Positions 41,092 through 48,346 of a stretch of 64,000 nt of DNA are shown piece by piece. The position numbers and the translations under genes were made by a program. The DNA lies in assembly GCA_937995345.1 (NCBI GenBank), contig CALKKS010000015.1, positions 76,167 through 140,166 on the forward strand, read 5' to 3'. Position 1 is the first letter of the stretch, and each line of letters opens with the position of its first letter. The notes beneath the pieces are model-generated. The model saw only the letters and a program-made list of their open reading frames with translations. It ran no database searches and was not told the origin of the DNA. Source of the stretch: an uncultured Collinsella sp. Its GTDB lineage: Bacteria; Actinomycetota; Coriobacteriia; Coriobacteriales; Coriobacteriaceae.

Positions 41092-41921
41092 TAGAGCCCC
41101 TCTCCTGCTGCCGCGAGCTCGGCCATGGCCTGCTCAAACTGCTCGTCATTGGGCGCCTTGCCATGCCAGCCAACCTGGTTCTCCATAAAGGAGACGCCTT
41201 TGCCCTTCACCGTCTCGGCGATGATAGCGACGGGCGCGCCGGTCACCTCGCGGGCCTCGGCGAAAGCCGCCTCAATCTGCGCCATGTCGTTGCCATCGGC
41301 TAGCTCTATCACATGCCACTTAAAGGCGCGGAACTTGTCCGCGAGCGGCATGGCCGAGTTGACTTCATCGATCGTGCCGTCAATCTGCAAGCCGTTGTGG
41401 TCGACAACGACAACAAGATTGTCGAGCGCATGGTTGCCGGCAAACATGGCCGCCTCCCACACCTGGCCTTCCTCGCACTCACCGTCGCCCAGCAACGTGT
41501 AGACACGGTAGCTGTCGCCCCAGTGCTTAGCGGCAAGCGCCATTCCAACTGCAGCAGAGATGCCCTGACCGAGCGAGCCGGTGGACATATCGATGCCCGG
41601 GGTGTCGTTCATGTTGGGATGGCCCTGCAGTCGGCTGCCAATATGGCGGAGCGTCTCGAGCTCTTCGACGGGAAAATAGCCGCGATTTGCCAACACCGAA
41701 TACAGTCCCGGTGCCGCGTGACCCTTGGAAAGCACAAAGCGATCGCGATCGGCCTTGTGAGGGTCGTCAGGATCGATATTCATTTCCTCAAAGTACAGAT
41801 AGGTCATGATGTCGGCAGCACCGAGCGATCCACCCGGATGTCCCGACTTGGCCGCATGAACCGCAGTCACGACACCCTTCCTGACCTCATTGGCGACCTT
41901 CGCCAGCTCCTGGTTGGTCAT
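41091..41921 (-). CDS. Transketolase, N-terminal subunit
   Basis: 276-residue thiamin-diphosphate-binding half of transketolase. SGHPGGSLGAADI, the GDG-N motif in LGDGECEEGQVWEAAMFAGNHALDNLVVVVDHNGLQ and SKGHAAPGLY are diagnostic. ATG 41921 follows GAGAGGAATT; an upstream in-frame extension is rejected. It lies between the transaldolase gene (63 nt) and the C-terminal subunit gene (1-nt overlap) in the sugar operon. Confidence 0.95.
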   Translation of the reverse strand: MTNQELAKVANEVRKGVVTAVHAAKSGHPGGSLGAADIMTYLYFEEMNIDPDDPHKADRDRFVLSKGHAAPGLYSVLANRGYFPVEELETLRHIGSRLQGHPNMNDTPGIDMSTGSLGQGISAAVGMALAAKHWGDSYRVYTLLGDGECEEGQVWEAAMFAGNHALDNLVVVVDHNGLQIDGTIDEVNSAMPLADKFRAFKWHVIELADGNDMAQIEAAFAEAREVTGAPVAIIAETVKGKGVSFMENQVGWHGKAPNDEQFEQAMAELAAAGEGL

Positions 41922-41984
41922 ACGAATTCCTCTCTTGAGAACAACCCCGGCACCGGATGACGCGATGCCGGGGCAATCCACTCG

Positions 41985-42668
41985 TTAAGCCTGAGCGACA
42001 ACCTTCTGCCAGTCAGCCTCAAAAGAGGCAAGGCCCTGGTCGGTCAGCGGGTGATGCAGGCACTTCTTGAGAGCGGCCATGGGCACGGTCGCGATGTCGG
42101 CGCCAAGAAGAGCCGCCTGGGTCACGTGGTTGGGCGTGCGAACCGAAGCGGTGATAATCTCGACGGTGTCGTCGACGTTCTTACCGGTCCAGTCATAGTT
42201 CTTGATGCAGGTCACGACATTGTCGAGCTGCGAGATGCCGTCCTCGGCGATGTCGTCAAAGCGGCCGACAAACGGGCTGATGTAGCGGGCACCGGCGTTG
42301 GCGGCCATAAGGGCCTGCGTCGGCGAGAAGACGAGCGTCATGTTGACACGCACTCCCGCATCGGCCAGCGCGCGGCAGGCAGCGAGGCCGGCCTCGCAGA
42401 CGGGGAGCTTGACCACGATGTTGGGGGCGAGGGCGGCAAGGCGCTTGCCCTCCTCGATCATGCCCTCGGCCGTGGTGGCGGTAGACTCGGCAGACACGGG
42501 CAGACCCTCGCAGAGCTCGGCGATCTTGAGCATATGGGGCTCAAAGTCTGCAAGCTTGCCGCCGGTCTTGGCGTACAGGGACGGGTTGGTGGTGACGCCG
42601 GCAAGGCAGCCCCAGCTCTTGGCCTCGGCGATCTCGTCAAGGTTGGCGGTATCGATAAAGAACTTCAT
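41985..42668 (-). CDS. Transaldolase (short FSA/TalC type)
   Basis: 227-residue class I aldolase of the short transaldolase group (about 215-225 residues) that includes fructose-6-phosphate aldolase. MKFFIDTANLDEI at the start, and PNIVVKLPV with the Schiff-base Lys, are typical; the C-terminal HPLTDQGLASFEADW segment also matches. ATG 42668 is chosen over 42683 because GGGG lies in place. Whether it transfers dihydroxyacetone units (transaldolase) or cleaves F6P cannot be told reliably from sequence. Confidence 0.92.
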   Translation of the reverse strand: MKFFIDTANLDEIAEAKSWGCLAGVTTNPSLYAKTGGKLADFEPHMLKIAELCEGLPVSAESTATTAEGMIEEGKRLAALAPNIVVKLPVCEAGLAACRALADAGVRVNMTLVFSPTQALMAANAGARYISPFVGRFDDIAEDGISQLDNVVTCIKNYDWTGKNVDDTVEIITASVRTPNHVTQAALLGADIATVPMAALKKCLHHPLTDQGLASFEADWQKVVAQA

Positions 42669-42705
42669 GGTGAACCCCTTCAAAGGAAGCTAAAACTCAA
42701 AAGAA

Positions 42706-42734
42706 TGGGACAAAGGGACTGCCCCTTTGTCCCA
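42706..42734. repeat. Palindrome of the GACAAAGGGGC family, copy 3
   Basis: TGGGACAAAGGG paired with CCCTTTGTCCCA between the GatZ-like and transaldolase genes. Compared with copy 1 (TGTGAC/GTCACA) it has a matched base-pair change, T-A to G-C. In an operon's internal gap it could act as an RNA processing or stability hairpin. Confidence 0.72.
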
Positions 42735-42792
42735 TGTGCCGGGCCTGCAGCTGGGACATGCCCCAGGCCCGGCGTCGCGTAGGAAAAGCTAC

Positions 42793-44067
42793 TTACTCGG
42801 CAAGAGCGGCCTCGATGCGGGTCGTGACGCCCTTGAGGTTAAGACCGACGACGTACTGCTTGATCGGGCGCTTGATGTGCTCGATGACAAAGCGCTTGCC
42901 GTCGATGTCCTGAGCGGCGAGGTTGCGGTAGAGCTTCTCGACCTGCTCCTTGACCTCAGGATCGTTGAACGCATAGTGACCGGAGACATCCAGGATCTTC
43001 AGGCTGAGCTCATCGTCGGCAAGGATGTCGTCGACCTGCAGGTTGACGTCGTCGCCAGTCATCCACTTGCGCCAGCGCTCGGTCTTGATAGCCTTGACCA
43101 GCAGGGTGTGATACAGGTCGGAGGGGTCAGCGCACAGACCGTTGTCGACCAAGATCTGCTCGGTGGCGCAGAGCTTGAGGTAGGCGCGGGTCTCCTCGGT
43201 GCCATACTGCGGAGCGACGTTGGAGGCGGTCACGTGTGCCGGGATATGCTCGAGCAGCGTCGCGTCGTCCAGATAGTCGGCGTTGTGCTCCTTCAGGCCC
43301 ACGCCGTAGCGCTTAGCCATGTCGGCGAGCTCGCGGGCATTCTTGAAGTTGTAATGGCCGACCTGCTCGGTCCAACGGGTGAGCGTACCGGTCTGGCCGA
43401 CGATAAAGGTGGGCATGGGGCAGCCGCGCTTCTCGAGCTCGGGCTGCAGCTGAGAAATGAACTCCTCGTACTTATCGGTAGAGGTCAAGCCGCCATTGGT
43501 CTCCTCGGTACCGACCTCATAGGCAACCTCGGGCAGGTTATGCTCGCGACGGTACTGCTCAAGGTAGTCGATAAGATCAATCGTGCGGCGAAGCACCACG
43601 TCGAGCGGAATAACCTTGCCGATCTGATAGGGGTCCTTGGTGGGGTCGACCATCAGCAGGTCAAAGCCTGCCTCCATGTCGGCGACGAAGGACTTGCGGG
43701 CGAGCTCCATGGCCTCGTCCTCGGGCAGGTGGGCGTTACGCTCCTCGTCGCGCTGCCACGGACCGCCGTGATCGCGGCACAGGTAGTACGGACCGGTGTA
43801 ACCCACCTCGTCGGCAACCTTCTTGATGTCGGCGGCAAAGCGCGTCTGGTCCCAACCGTTGACGTAGCCGGCGCCCATCTCGTCCATATCGACCTGGTTG
43901 CGGCTGGCGATAAACATGGGCGGGAAATCCTCGTCCTTGGCAAGCTCGAACACGGCCTGAATCAGGTTGGGGCTCATGGGGCCAATGCCGACCATGGTTG
44001 CGTGATCGCCGCTATCCTGCAGCTTGAGCATGCCCTGAACGGCCTGACGGATGGTAAGGTTGGACAT
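42793..44067 (-). CDS. GatZ/KbaZ-family protein (non-catalytic tagatose-bisphosphate aldolase-type)
   Basis: 424-residue protein of the class II D-tagatose-1,6-bisphosphate aldolase non-catalytic subunit family (GatZ/KbaZ/AgaZ). VGIGPMSPNLIQAVFELA, FIASRNQVDMDEMGAGYVNGW and CRDHGGPWQRDEERN are conserved. No catalytic partner (GatY/KbaY) lies in the window. Orphan members of this family have been described as C4-epimerases acting on fructose/tagatose or their phosphates, which would link the PTS product to fructose-6-phosphate. Between EIIBC (145 nt gap) and transaldolase (125 nt gap). Confidence 0.88.
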   Translation of the reverse strand: MSNLTIRQAVQGMLKLQDSGDHATMVGIGPMSPNLIQAVFELAKDEDFPPMFIASRNQVDMDEMGAGYVNGWDQTRFAADIKKVADEVGYTGPYYLCRDHGGPWQRDEERNAHLPEDEAMELARKSFVADMEAGFDLLMVDPTKDPYQIGKVIPLDVVLRRTIDLIDYLEQYRREHNLPEVAYEVGTEETNGGLTSTDKYEEFISQLQPELEKRGCPMPTFIVGQTGTLTRWTEQVGHYNFKNARELADMAKRYGVGLKEHNADYLDDATLLEHIPAHVTASNVAPQYGTEETRAYLKLCATEQILVDNGLCADPSDLYHTLLVKAIKTERWRKWMTGDDVNLQVDDILADDELSLKILDVSGHYAFNDPEVKEQVEKLYRNLAAQDIDGKRFVIEHIKRPIKQYVVGLNLKGVTTRIEAALAE

Positions 44068-44211
44068 TTTGTTCTCCTTCTCCAGAGGATTTTTGACAAA
44101 AGTTCCCTGGGACCCAGATGTGGGCCCTATCAGTACGGATGGATTTTGTTGTGTAGGGGCGGTTGTGCGGAGTCAAATCCATCCCTCCGCACAACCGGAG
44201 TCCATAAAGGT

Positions 44212-45684
44212 TTACTTGGCCTGCTTATCGAGCGTGGGCTTCATGGCAATCAGGATTGCAGCGGCGACCACGGCGCCAATCACGATGTCCAGGCAGAACA
44301 GCGCGACGTTGTTGGTGGCAAGGGCGACGATAAAGCCACCGTGCGGGACGTAGCAGTCGATGCCCTGGAAGGCGGCAAGTGCCGCACCCACGGCAGAGCC
44401 GATGCAAATGCCGGGCAGGGTGTGACCGAGGTCCTTGACCGCGAAGGGGATAGCGCCCTCGGTAATACCGATGCAGCCCATGAACAGCGCGGAGATGCCC
44501 ATCTGGCGGTCAGCGTCATCGAACTTGTTCTTGGCGATGAGCGCAGCGAGGCCACAGGCGATCGGGGGAACGGCGACGGCGACGCGGAACATACCGTTAG
44601 GACCGTAGATACCGGAGGCCATGATGGCCATGGTGAAGGTCGAGGCGGTCTTGTTGATGGGGCCACCCATATCGAAGGCGGTCATAACGCCAATGACCAG
44701 GCCCAGGACAACTGCGGAACCGCCCTGCAGGCTGCCGAGCACGCCGGTGAGCCAGTCCATCACAAAGCCAAGCGGCGTGGCCAGGATGTAGATATAGGCC
44801 ATGCCCAGGACAAGCGAGGTCAGAATCGGGATGATCAGGATGGGCATGATGGTCTGGATGGTGTTGTTGACCTTCCAGGTCTTCATCCAGCGGACAAAGT
44901 AGCCGCAGATGACCGCCATGATCATGGCGCCCAAGAAGCCGGTCGAAACGCTGTTGCCGTTAGGGGTAACGACTGCGTTGTTGACCAGGTAGCCCAGGAC
45001 AAAACCGGGGGCGAGCGCGGGCTTGCCGGCCATCGAGTAGGAGATGTATGCCGCAAGCACCGGGATCATCATGGAGATGCCGGCCATGCCGATGGTGTTA
45101 AGGCTCACCATCAGCGGGTTCGTAACCTCCATGCCGTTGGCGCCGGCGGTACCGGATGCCAGCGAGAAGGCAAGAAACACGCCGCCGATAACGACGATGG
45201 GGATAAAATAGGAAACGCCGGTATTGAATGCATTGAGCAGCGTCTTGCCAGGATCGGCAAAGATAGACTGCTTGGACGCCGGTGTCGGGGCCTGCGGGGC
45301 AGCGGAGACGGCCTTCTTCTCTGCCTTGGCCTCGGCCTTGGGCGCGTCAACGGCGCCACCCGTCGCCTTGATGATCTCAATGGCCTGGTCGATGATCTTT
45401 ACCGGATCGGCGATTACATCCGAGGTGCCGACCTTCAGGAACTTGCCCTCGGCCATCTTCTGCTCAAAACGGTCCTCGTTCTCGACACCCACGTCGACGG
45501 ACTCCAGGACCAGGTCGGCGGAGTCCACGTCTTCCTGCGTGAGCTCATTCTCGATACCCAGGCCACCCTGAGCCTCGACCTTGCACTCGATGCCACGGGC
45601 GGCGCATTCATCCTGAATCGCCTTCTGGGCCATATACGTGTGGGCAATACCCACAGTACAGGCGGCAACGCCTACGATCTTCAT
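44212..45684 (-). CDS. PTS fructose-type EIIBC component
   Basis: 490-residue sugar permease. Residues 1-100 are an EIIB-fructose domain with Cys9 in the ACTVGIAHTYMA loop (CPTG in most members; here CTVG, lacking Pro), and residues about 150-490 are the EIIC domain with about 9 helices (SYFIPIVVIGGVFLA, NKTASTFTMAIMASGIYGPNG, GCIGITEGAIPFAV). ATG 45684 is behind GAGGGAAG. First gene of the operon that ends with EIIA. The sugar is not known; the family transports fructose, mannose-type sugars and others. Confidence 0.93.
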   Translation of the reverse strand: MKIVGVAACTVGIAHTYMAQKAIQDECAARGIECKVEAQGGLGIENELTQEDVDSADLVLESVDVGVENEDRFEQKMAEGKFLKVGTSDVIADPVKIIDQAIEIIKATGGAVDAPKAEAKAEKKAVSAAPQAPTPASKQSIFADPGKTLLNAFNTGVSYFIPIVVIGGVFLAFSLASGTAGANGMEVTNPLMVSLNTIGMAGISMMIPVLAAYISYSMAGKPALAPGFVLGYLVNNAVVTPNGNSVSTGFLGAMIMAVICGYFVRWMKTWKVNNTIQTIMPILIIPILTSLVLGMAYIYILATPLGFVMDWLTGVLGSLQGGSAVVLGLVIGVMTAFDMGGPINKTASTFTMAIMASGIYGPNGMFRVAVAVPPIACGLAALIAKNKFDDADRQMGISALFMGCIGITEGAIPFAVKDLGHTLPGICIGSAVGAALAAFQGIDCYVPHGGFIVALATNNVALFCLDIVIGAVVAAAILIAMKPTLDKQAK

Positions 45685-45783
45685 TGCTTCCCTCTTTTCA
45701 TAGAGTTGCGTGCGCAAGACACCGTTTGCGGAGGCCTCCGGAGCATCCCCTGCCGTTTGGACTTGCTGTCTTTTCGACAAGAA

Positions 45784-45877
45784 CAATATAGGTGCTCGTT
45801 TTTCTTAATGCCAGCTTATTTCGGTAAACGCGCAGGTCAGAGCGTTGGTTATGCGATTTAGTTATGCGTTTAACCAA
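45784..45877. promoter_or_regulatory. Divergent control region with LacI-type operator
   Basis: Intergenic region between the PTS operon and its LacI regulator. TTGGTTA (45845-45851) and TAACCAA (45871-45877) form inverted half-sites; inside, GTTATGCGATTTA and GTTATGCGTTTA are direct repeats 13 nt apart. A minus-strand TATATT at 45789-45794 could be the operon's -10. No other gene lies in 45685-46099. Confidence 0.6.
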
Positions 45878-46099
45878 AAATGAATCCTGCGATTTTGCCC
45901 TCGATTTCAAAAGTCAAGAAGTATTTGATTTTCTCGGTAGACGGCAGATGCGCATGCCGGTCACAAATTTCGACCCCACCCGTATGCCGCATTTGTTGCA
46001 TACTCATATGAAAGGAAAAAGCCGCTCACCGAAGCGTATCCTTCACCAAGACTCAAAGTCATCATGTTGGAAAATGCTCATCTGTCGGAAGGAGTCGCT

Positions 46100-47110
46100 G
46101 TGGCAAAACAGCGCGTTACGATCGCAGACGTCGCTCGAGAGGCGGGAACCTCGACGGCAAGCGTCTCGTATTACCTCAACGACAAACGAGAAAAGCTTAG
46201 CGAGAAGACGCAGAACAAAATCGCGCGCGTCATTAAGGAACTTGGATACGTTCCCAACGCCCAAGCGCAGACGCTCACCGGAAAGCAAACCCACGTCATC
46301 GCCATCATCATTTTGGATAACACCAACAAGTGGGCGGGCCTCGTCCTCAACGGCATGGAACAGGTCATGCTCCCCGCGGGCTACCAGACGGTCGTTTGCA
46401 CGAGCAACTTCGACCCCGACACCGAGCTCATGTACGTCGACAAGATGCTCTCGCTGGGCGTCGATGGCTTTATCATCCAACCCACGGCAAATTTCAAAGC
46501 CGTCCACGACCGCATCAGGCGCGCCGGCAAGCCCGTCGTCTTTTTTGACGCGGCCATCTACAGCCCGGGCACGAGCTGGATCAAGACCAACCTCTACGAC
46601 GGCGTGTACAATGCCACGCAGGCACTTCTCGACGCCGGCTACGAGGACTTTTTCTCCATTGCCGCCAATATGACCGAAATGCGCACCCGCATGGAGCGTT
46701 TCCAGGGATATGCCGAGGCACTGGCCGCGAATGGGCAGCTCTACAAAGCCATCCCCATCGACCACAACAAGCCGTCAATCAACGAGCTCACCGAATACTT
46801 TAAATACAAGTTCAACCCCGCCAAGCGCACGCTCATCTTCGTGCAAAACCAATGGGCACTTCCGCGCGTCTATAAGGCGCTTCAGCCCATGGTCCATCTG
46901 CTCCCACAGCAAATCGGCCTTTTGGGACTCAACTGCGAAGACTGGACCAACCTCACCACGCCGACCGTCTCCACCATCATCGAGCCCGTCGACCAGGAAG
47001 GTCGCGAAGCAGCCGAGATGCTCCTCGCCCTACTTGACGGCAGCAGCGAACCCGGCGAGCAGCGTATTCTCGAGTGCAAACTCAATTGGCTCGATTCCAC
47101 CTCGATCTAG
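46100..47110 (+). CDS. LacI-family regulator of the PTS operon
   Basis: 336-residue regulator. MAKQRVTIADVAREAGTSTASVSYYLNDKREKL is the LacI helix-turn-helix and hinge, and the sugar-binding domain follows (IAIIILDNTNKWAGLVLNGME, FFDAAIYSPG). GTG 46100 is chosen because AAGGAG stands 5 nt before it; an in-frame ATG at 46064 has none. Divergently transcribed from the EIIBC gene, with palindromic and direct-repeat motifs between, it is probably the repressor of that operon, with its PTS sugar or a phosphorylated product as inducer. Confidence 0.9.
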   Translation: MAKQRVTIADVAREAGTSTASVSYYLNDKREKLSEKTQNKIARVIKELGYVPNAQAQTLTGKQTHVIAIIILDNTNKWAGLVLNGMEQVMLPAGYQTVVCTSNFDPDTELMYVDKMLSLGVDGFIIQPTANFKAVHDRIRRAGKPVVFFDAAIYSPGTSWIKTNLYDGVYNATQALLDAGYEDFFSIAANMTEMRTRMERFQGYAEALAANGQLYKAIPIDHNKPSINELTEYFKYKFNPAKRTLIFVQNQWALPRVYKALQPMVHLLPQQIGLLGLNCEDWTNLTTPTVSTIIEPVDQEGREAAEMLLALLDGSSEPGEQRILECKLNWLDSTSI

Positions 47111-47239
47111 CCATACGCCAAATATGAAGCAAATGAATCAGTAGTGTTTGTCCCAAATCTTGAGTATTTGTTCGGCGGAGCGACCTCTGCCGGCTCCTGC
47201 TAGACTGGTAGATTCCCAACCGTCTAGCCAGGAGCCTCA

Positions 47240-48217
47240 ATGTCGCGCAAGTCCGCCTACAAGCAAGTACTTTCCATCGGCACCGCCGTGGTGCTGGGGT
47301 TTGCGCTGTTCACAGGGTCGCTCGACGGAGCGCCCAAGCTGCTCTCGCCGCAAAGCGATGAGCAGGCGGCTGCTCTGGCCGAGAAGCAAAGCGAGAGCCC
47401 CAACCGCACCGACGACGAAGCGGACTTGGTCGCCCGGCTCGAATCGGGAACAGCGAGCTCCACGGACTCCGAAGATGATCAGGACTCCGGCGATGGCTCT
47501 GAATCCGCCACGACCGACACCGCTGACGATGCCTCTTCAAACGTCACCCCCATCGACGAGGTCGAAAACCCCGATCTCGACCGCGCCCGCGGCGTATATC
47601 TCAGCAGCATTCCCGACTACGCCGGCAACCCCTATGTCGCCCTGCGCGCCGACAGCACGCACCCGTTGGGCACGCCATCATTCACGCTCGACGAATACGA
47701 GCGAGCTACCGAAGAGGGCTGCTTTAAGAAGTTCTCCAAGCTCGATAGCCTGGGCCGCACCCGCAAGGCACTCGCCTGCGTGGGTCCCGAATCGCTCGGT
47801 CAGGGCAAGCGCGGCGATATCTCGCGTATCCATCCCGCCGGGTGGCACCAGCAGCGCTACGACTTTATTCCGGGTCAGAGCCTCTACAACCGCTGCCACC
47901 TTATCGCCTGGTCGCTCTGCGGCGAAAACGCCAACCGCAAGAATCTGCTCACCGGCACGCGCTATCTCAACGAAACGGGCATGCTGCCGTTTGAAGAGCA
48001 GATCCTCGACTACATCCACGACACAGGCAACCATGTGCTCTACCGCGTCACGCCTATGTATAACGAAGAGGAGCTCGTCTGCCGCGGCGTGCGCCTTGAG
48101 GCGCAATCGGTCGAGGACCACGGCAAGACCCTCTGCTTCCACGTATATTGCTACAATCTGCAGCCGCACGTGCAGATCGACTACGCCACCGGCCGCAATC
48201 AGGCCTCGGGGGACTAG
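47240..48217 (+). CDS. Secreted DNA/RNA non-specific endonuclease
   Basis: 325-residue exported nuclease of the beta-beta-alpha metal family (Spd/Sda1/EndA-like). N-terminal hydrophobic segment (residues 8-26, uncleaved anchor or signal), an acidic Ser/Asp-rich linker (about 40-115), then the catalytic domain. YNRCHLIAWSLCG contains the catalytic His220; the usual DRGH reads NRCH here. NRKNLLTGTRYLNETGMLPFE contains the metal-binding Asn. It would degrade host or biofilm DNA. AGGAG stands before the ATG. Confidence 0.88.
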   Translation: MSRKSAYKQVLSIGTAVVLGFALFTGSLDGAPKLLSPQSDEQAAALAEKQSESPNRTDDEADLVARLESGTASSTDSEDDQDSGDGSESATTDTADDASSNVTPIDEVENPDLDRARGVYLSSIPDYAGNPYVALRADSTHPLGTPSFTLDEYERATEEGCFKKFSKLDSLGRTRKALACVGPESLGQGKRGDISRIHPAGWHQQRYDFIPGQSLYNRCHLIAWSLCGENANRKNLLTGTRYLNETGMLPFEEQILDYIHDTGNHVLYRVTPMYNEEELVCRGVRLEAQSVEDHGKTLCFHVYCYNLQPHVQIDYATGRNQASGD

Positions 48218-48275
48218 GGCCGACCAAGCTGCCCCAAAACCTAAAATGATCCGTTTTCCTCCGTCCCCCAGGGAT

Positions 48276-48313
48276 CAAAAAGGGCCGCCCTGGATTGCCC
48301 AGAGCGGCCCTTG
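48276..48313 (-). terminator. EF-G-like gene terminator
   Basis: Minus-strand stem AGGGCCGCTCTGG/CCAGGGCGGCCCT followed by TTTTTGA. It may also end nuclease transcripts on the other strand. Confidence 0.85.
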
Positions 48314-48346
48314 CATCGGCATGCATGTTGCGGGCAACGCCACGCG

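Noticed and set aside
42727..45861. 1044-codon open frame on the plus strand
   Set aside because: It runs antisense to the PTS EIIBC and GatZ genes, whose motifs are clear; the frame is open only because of codon bias in G+C-rich DNA.
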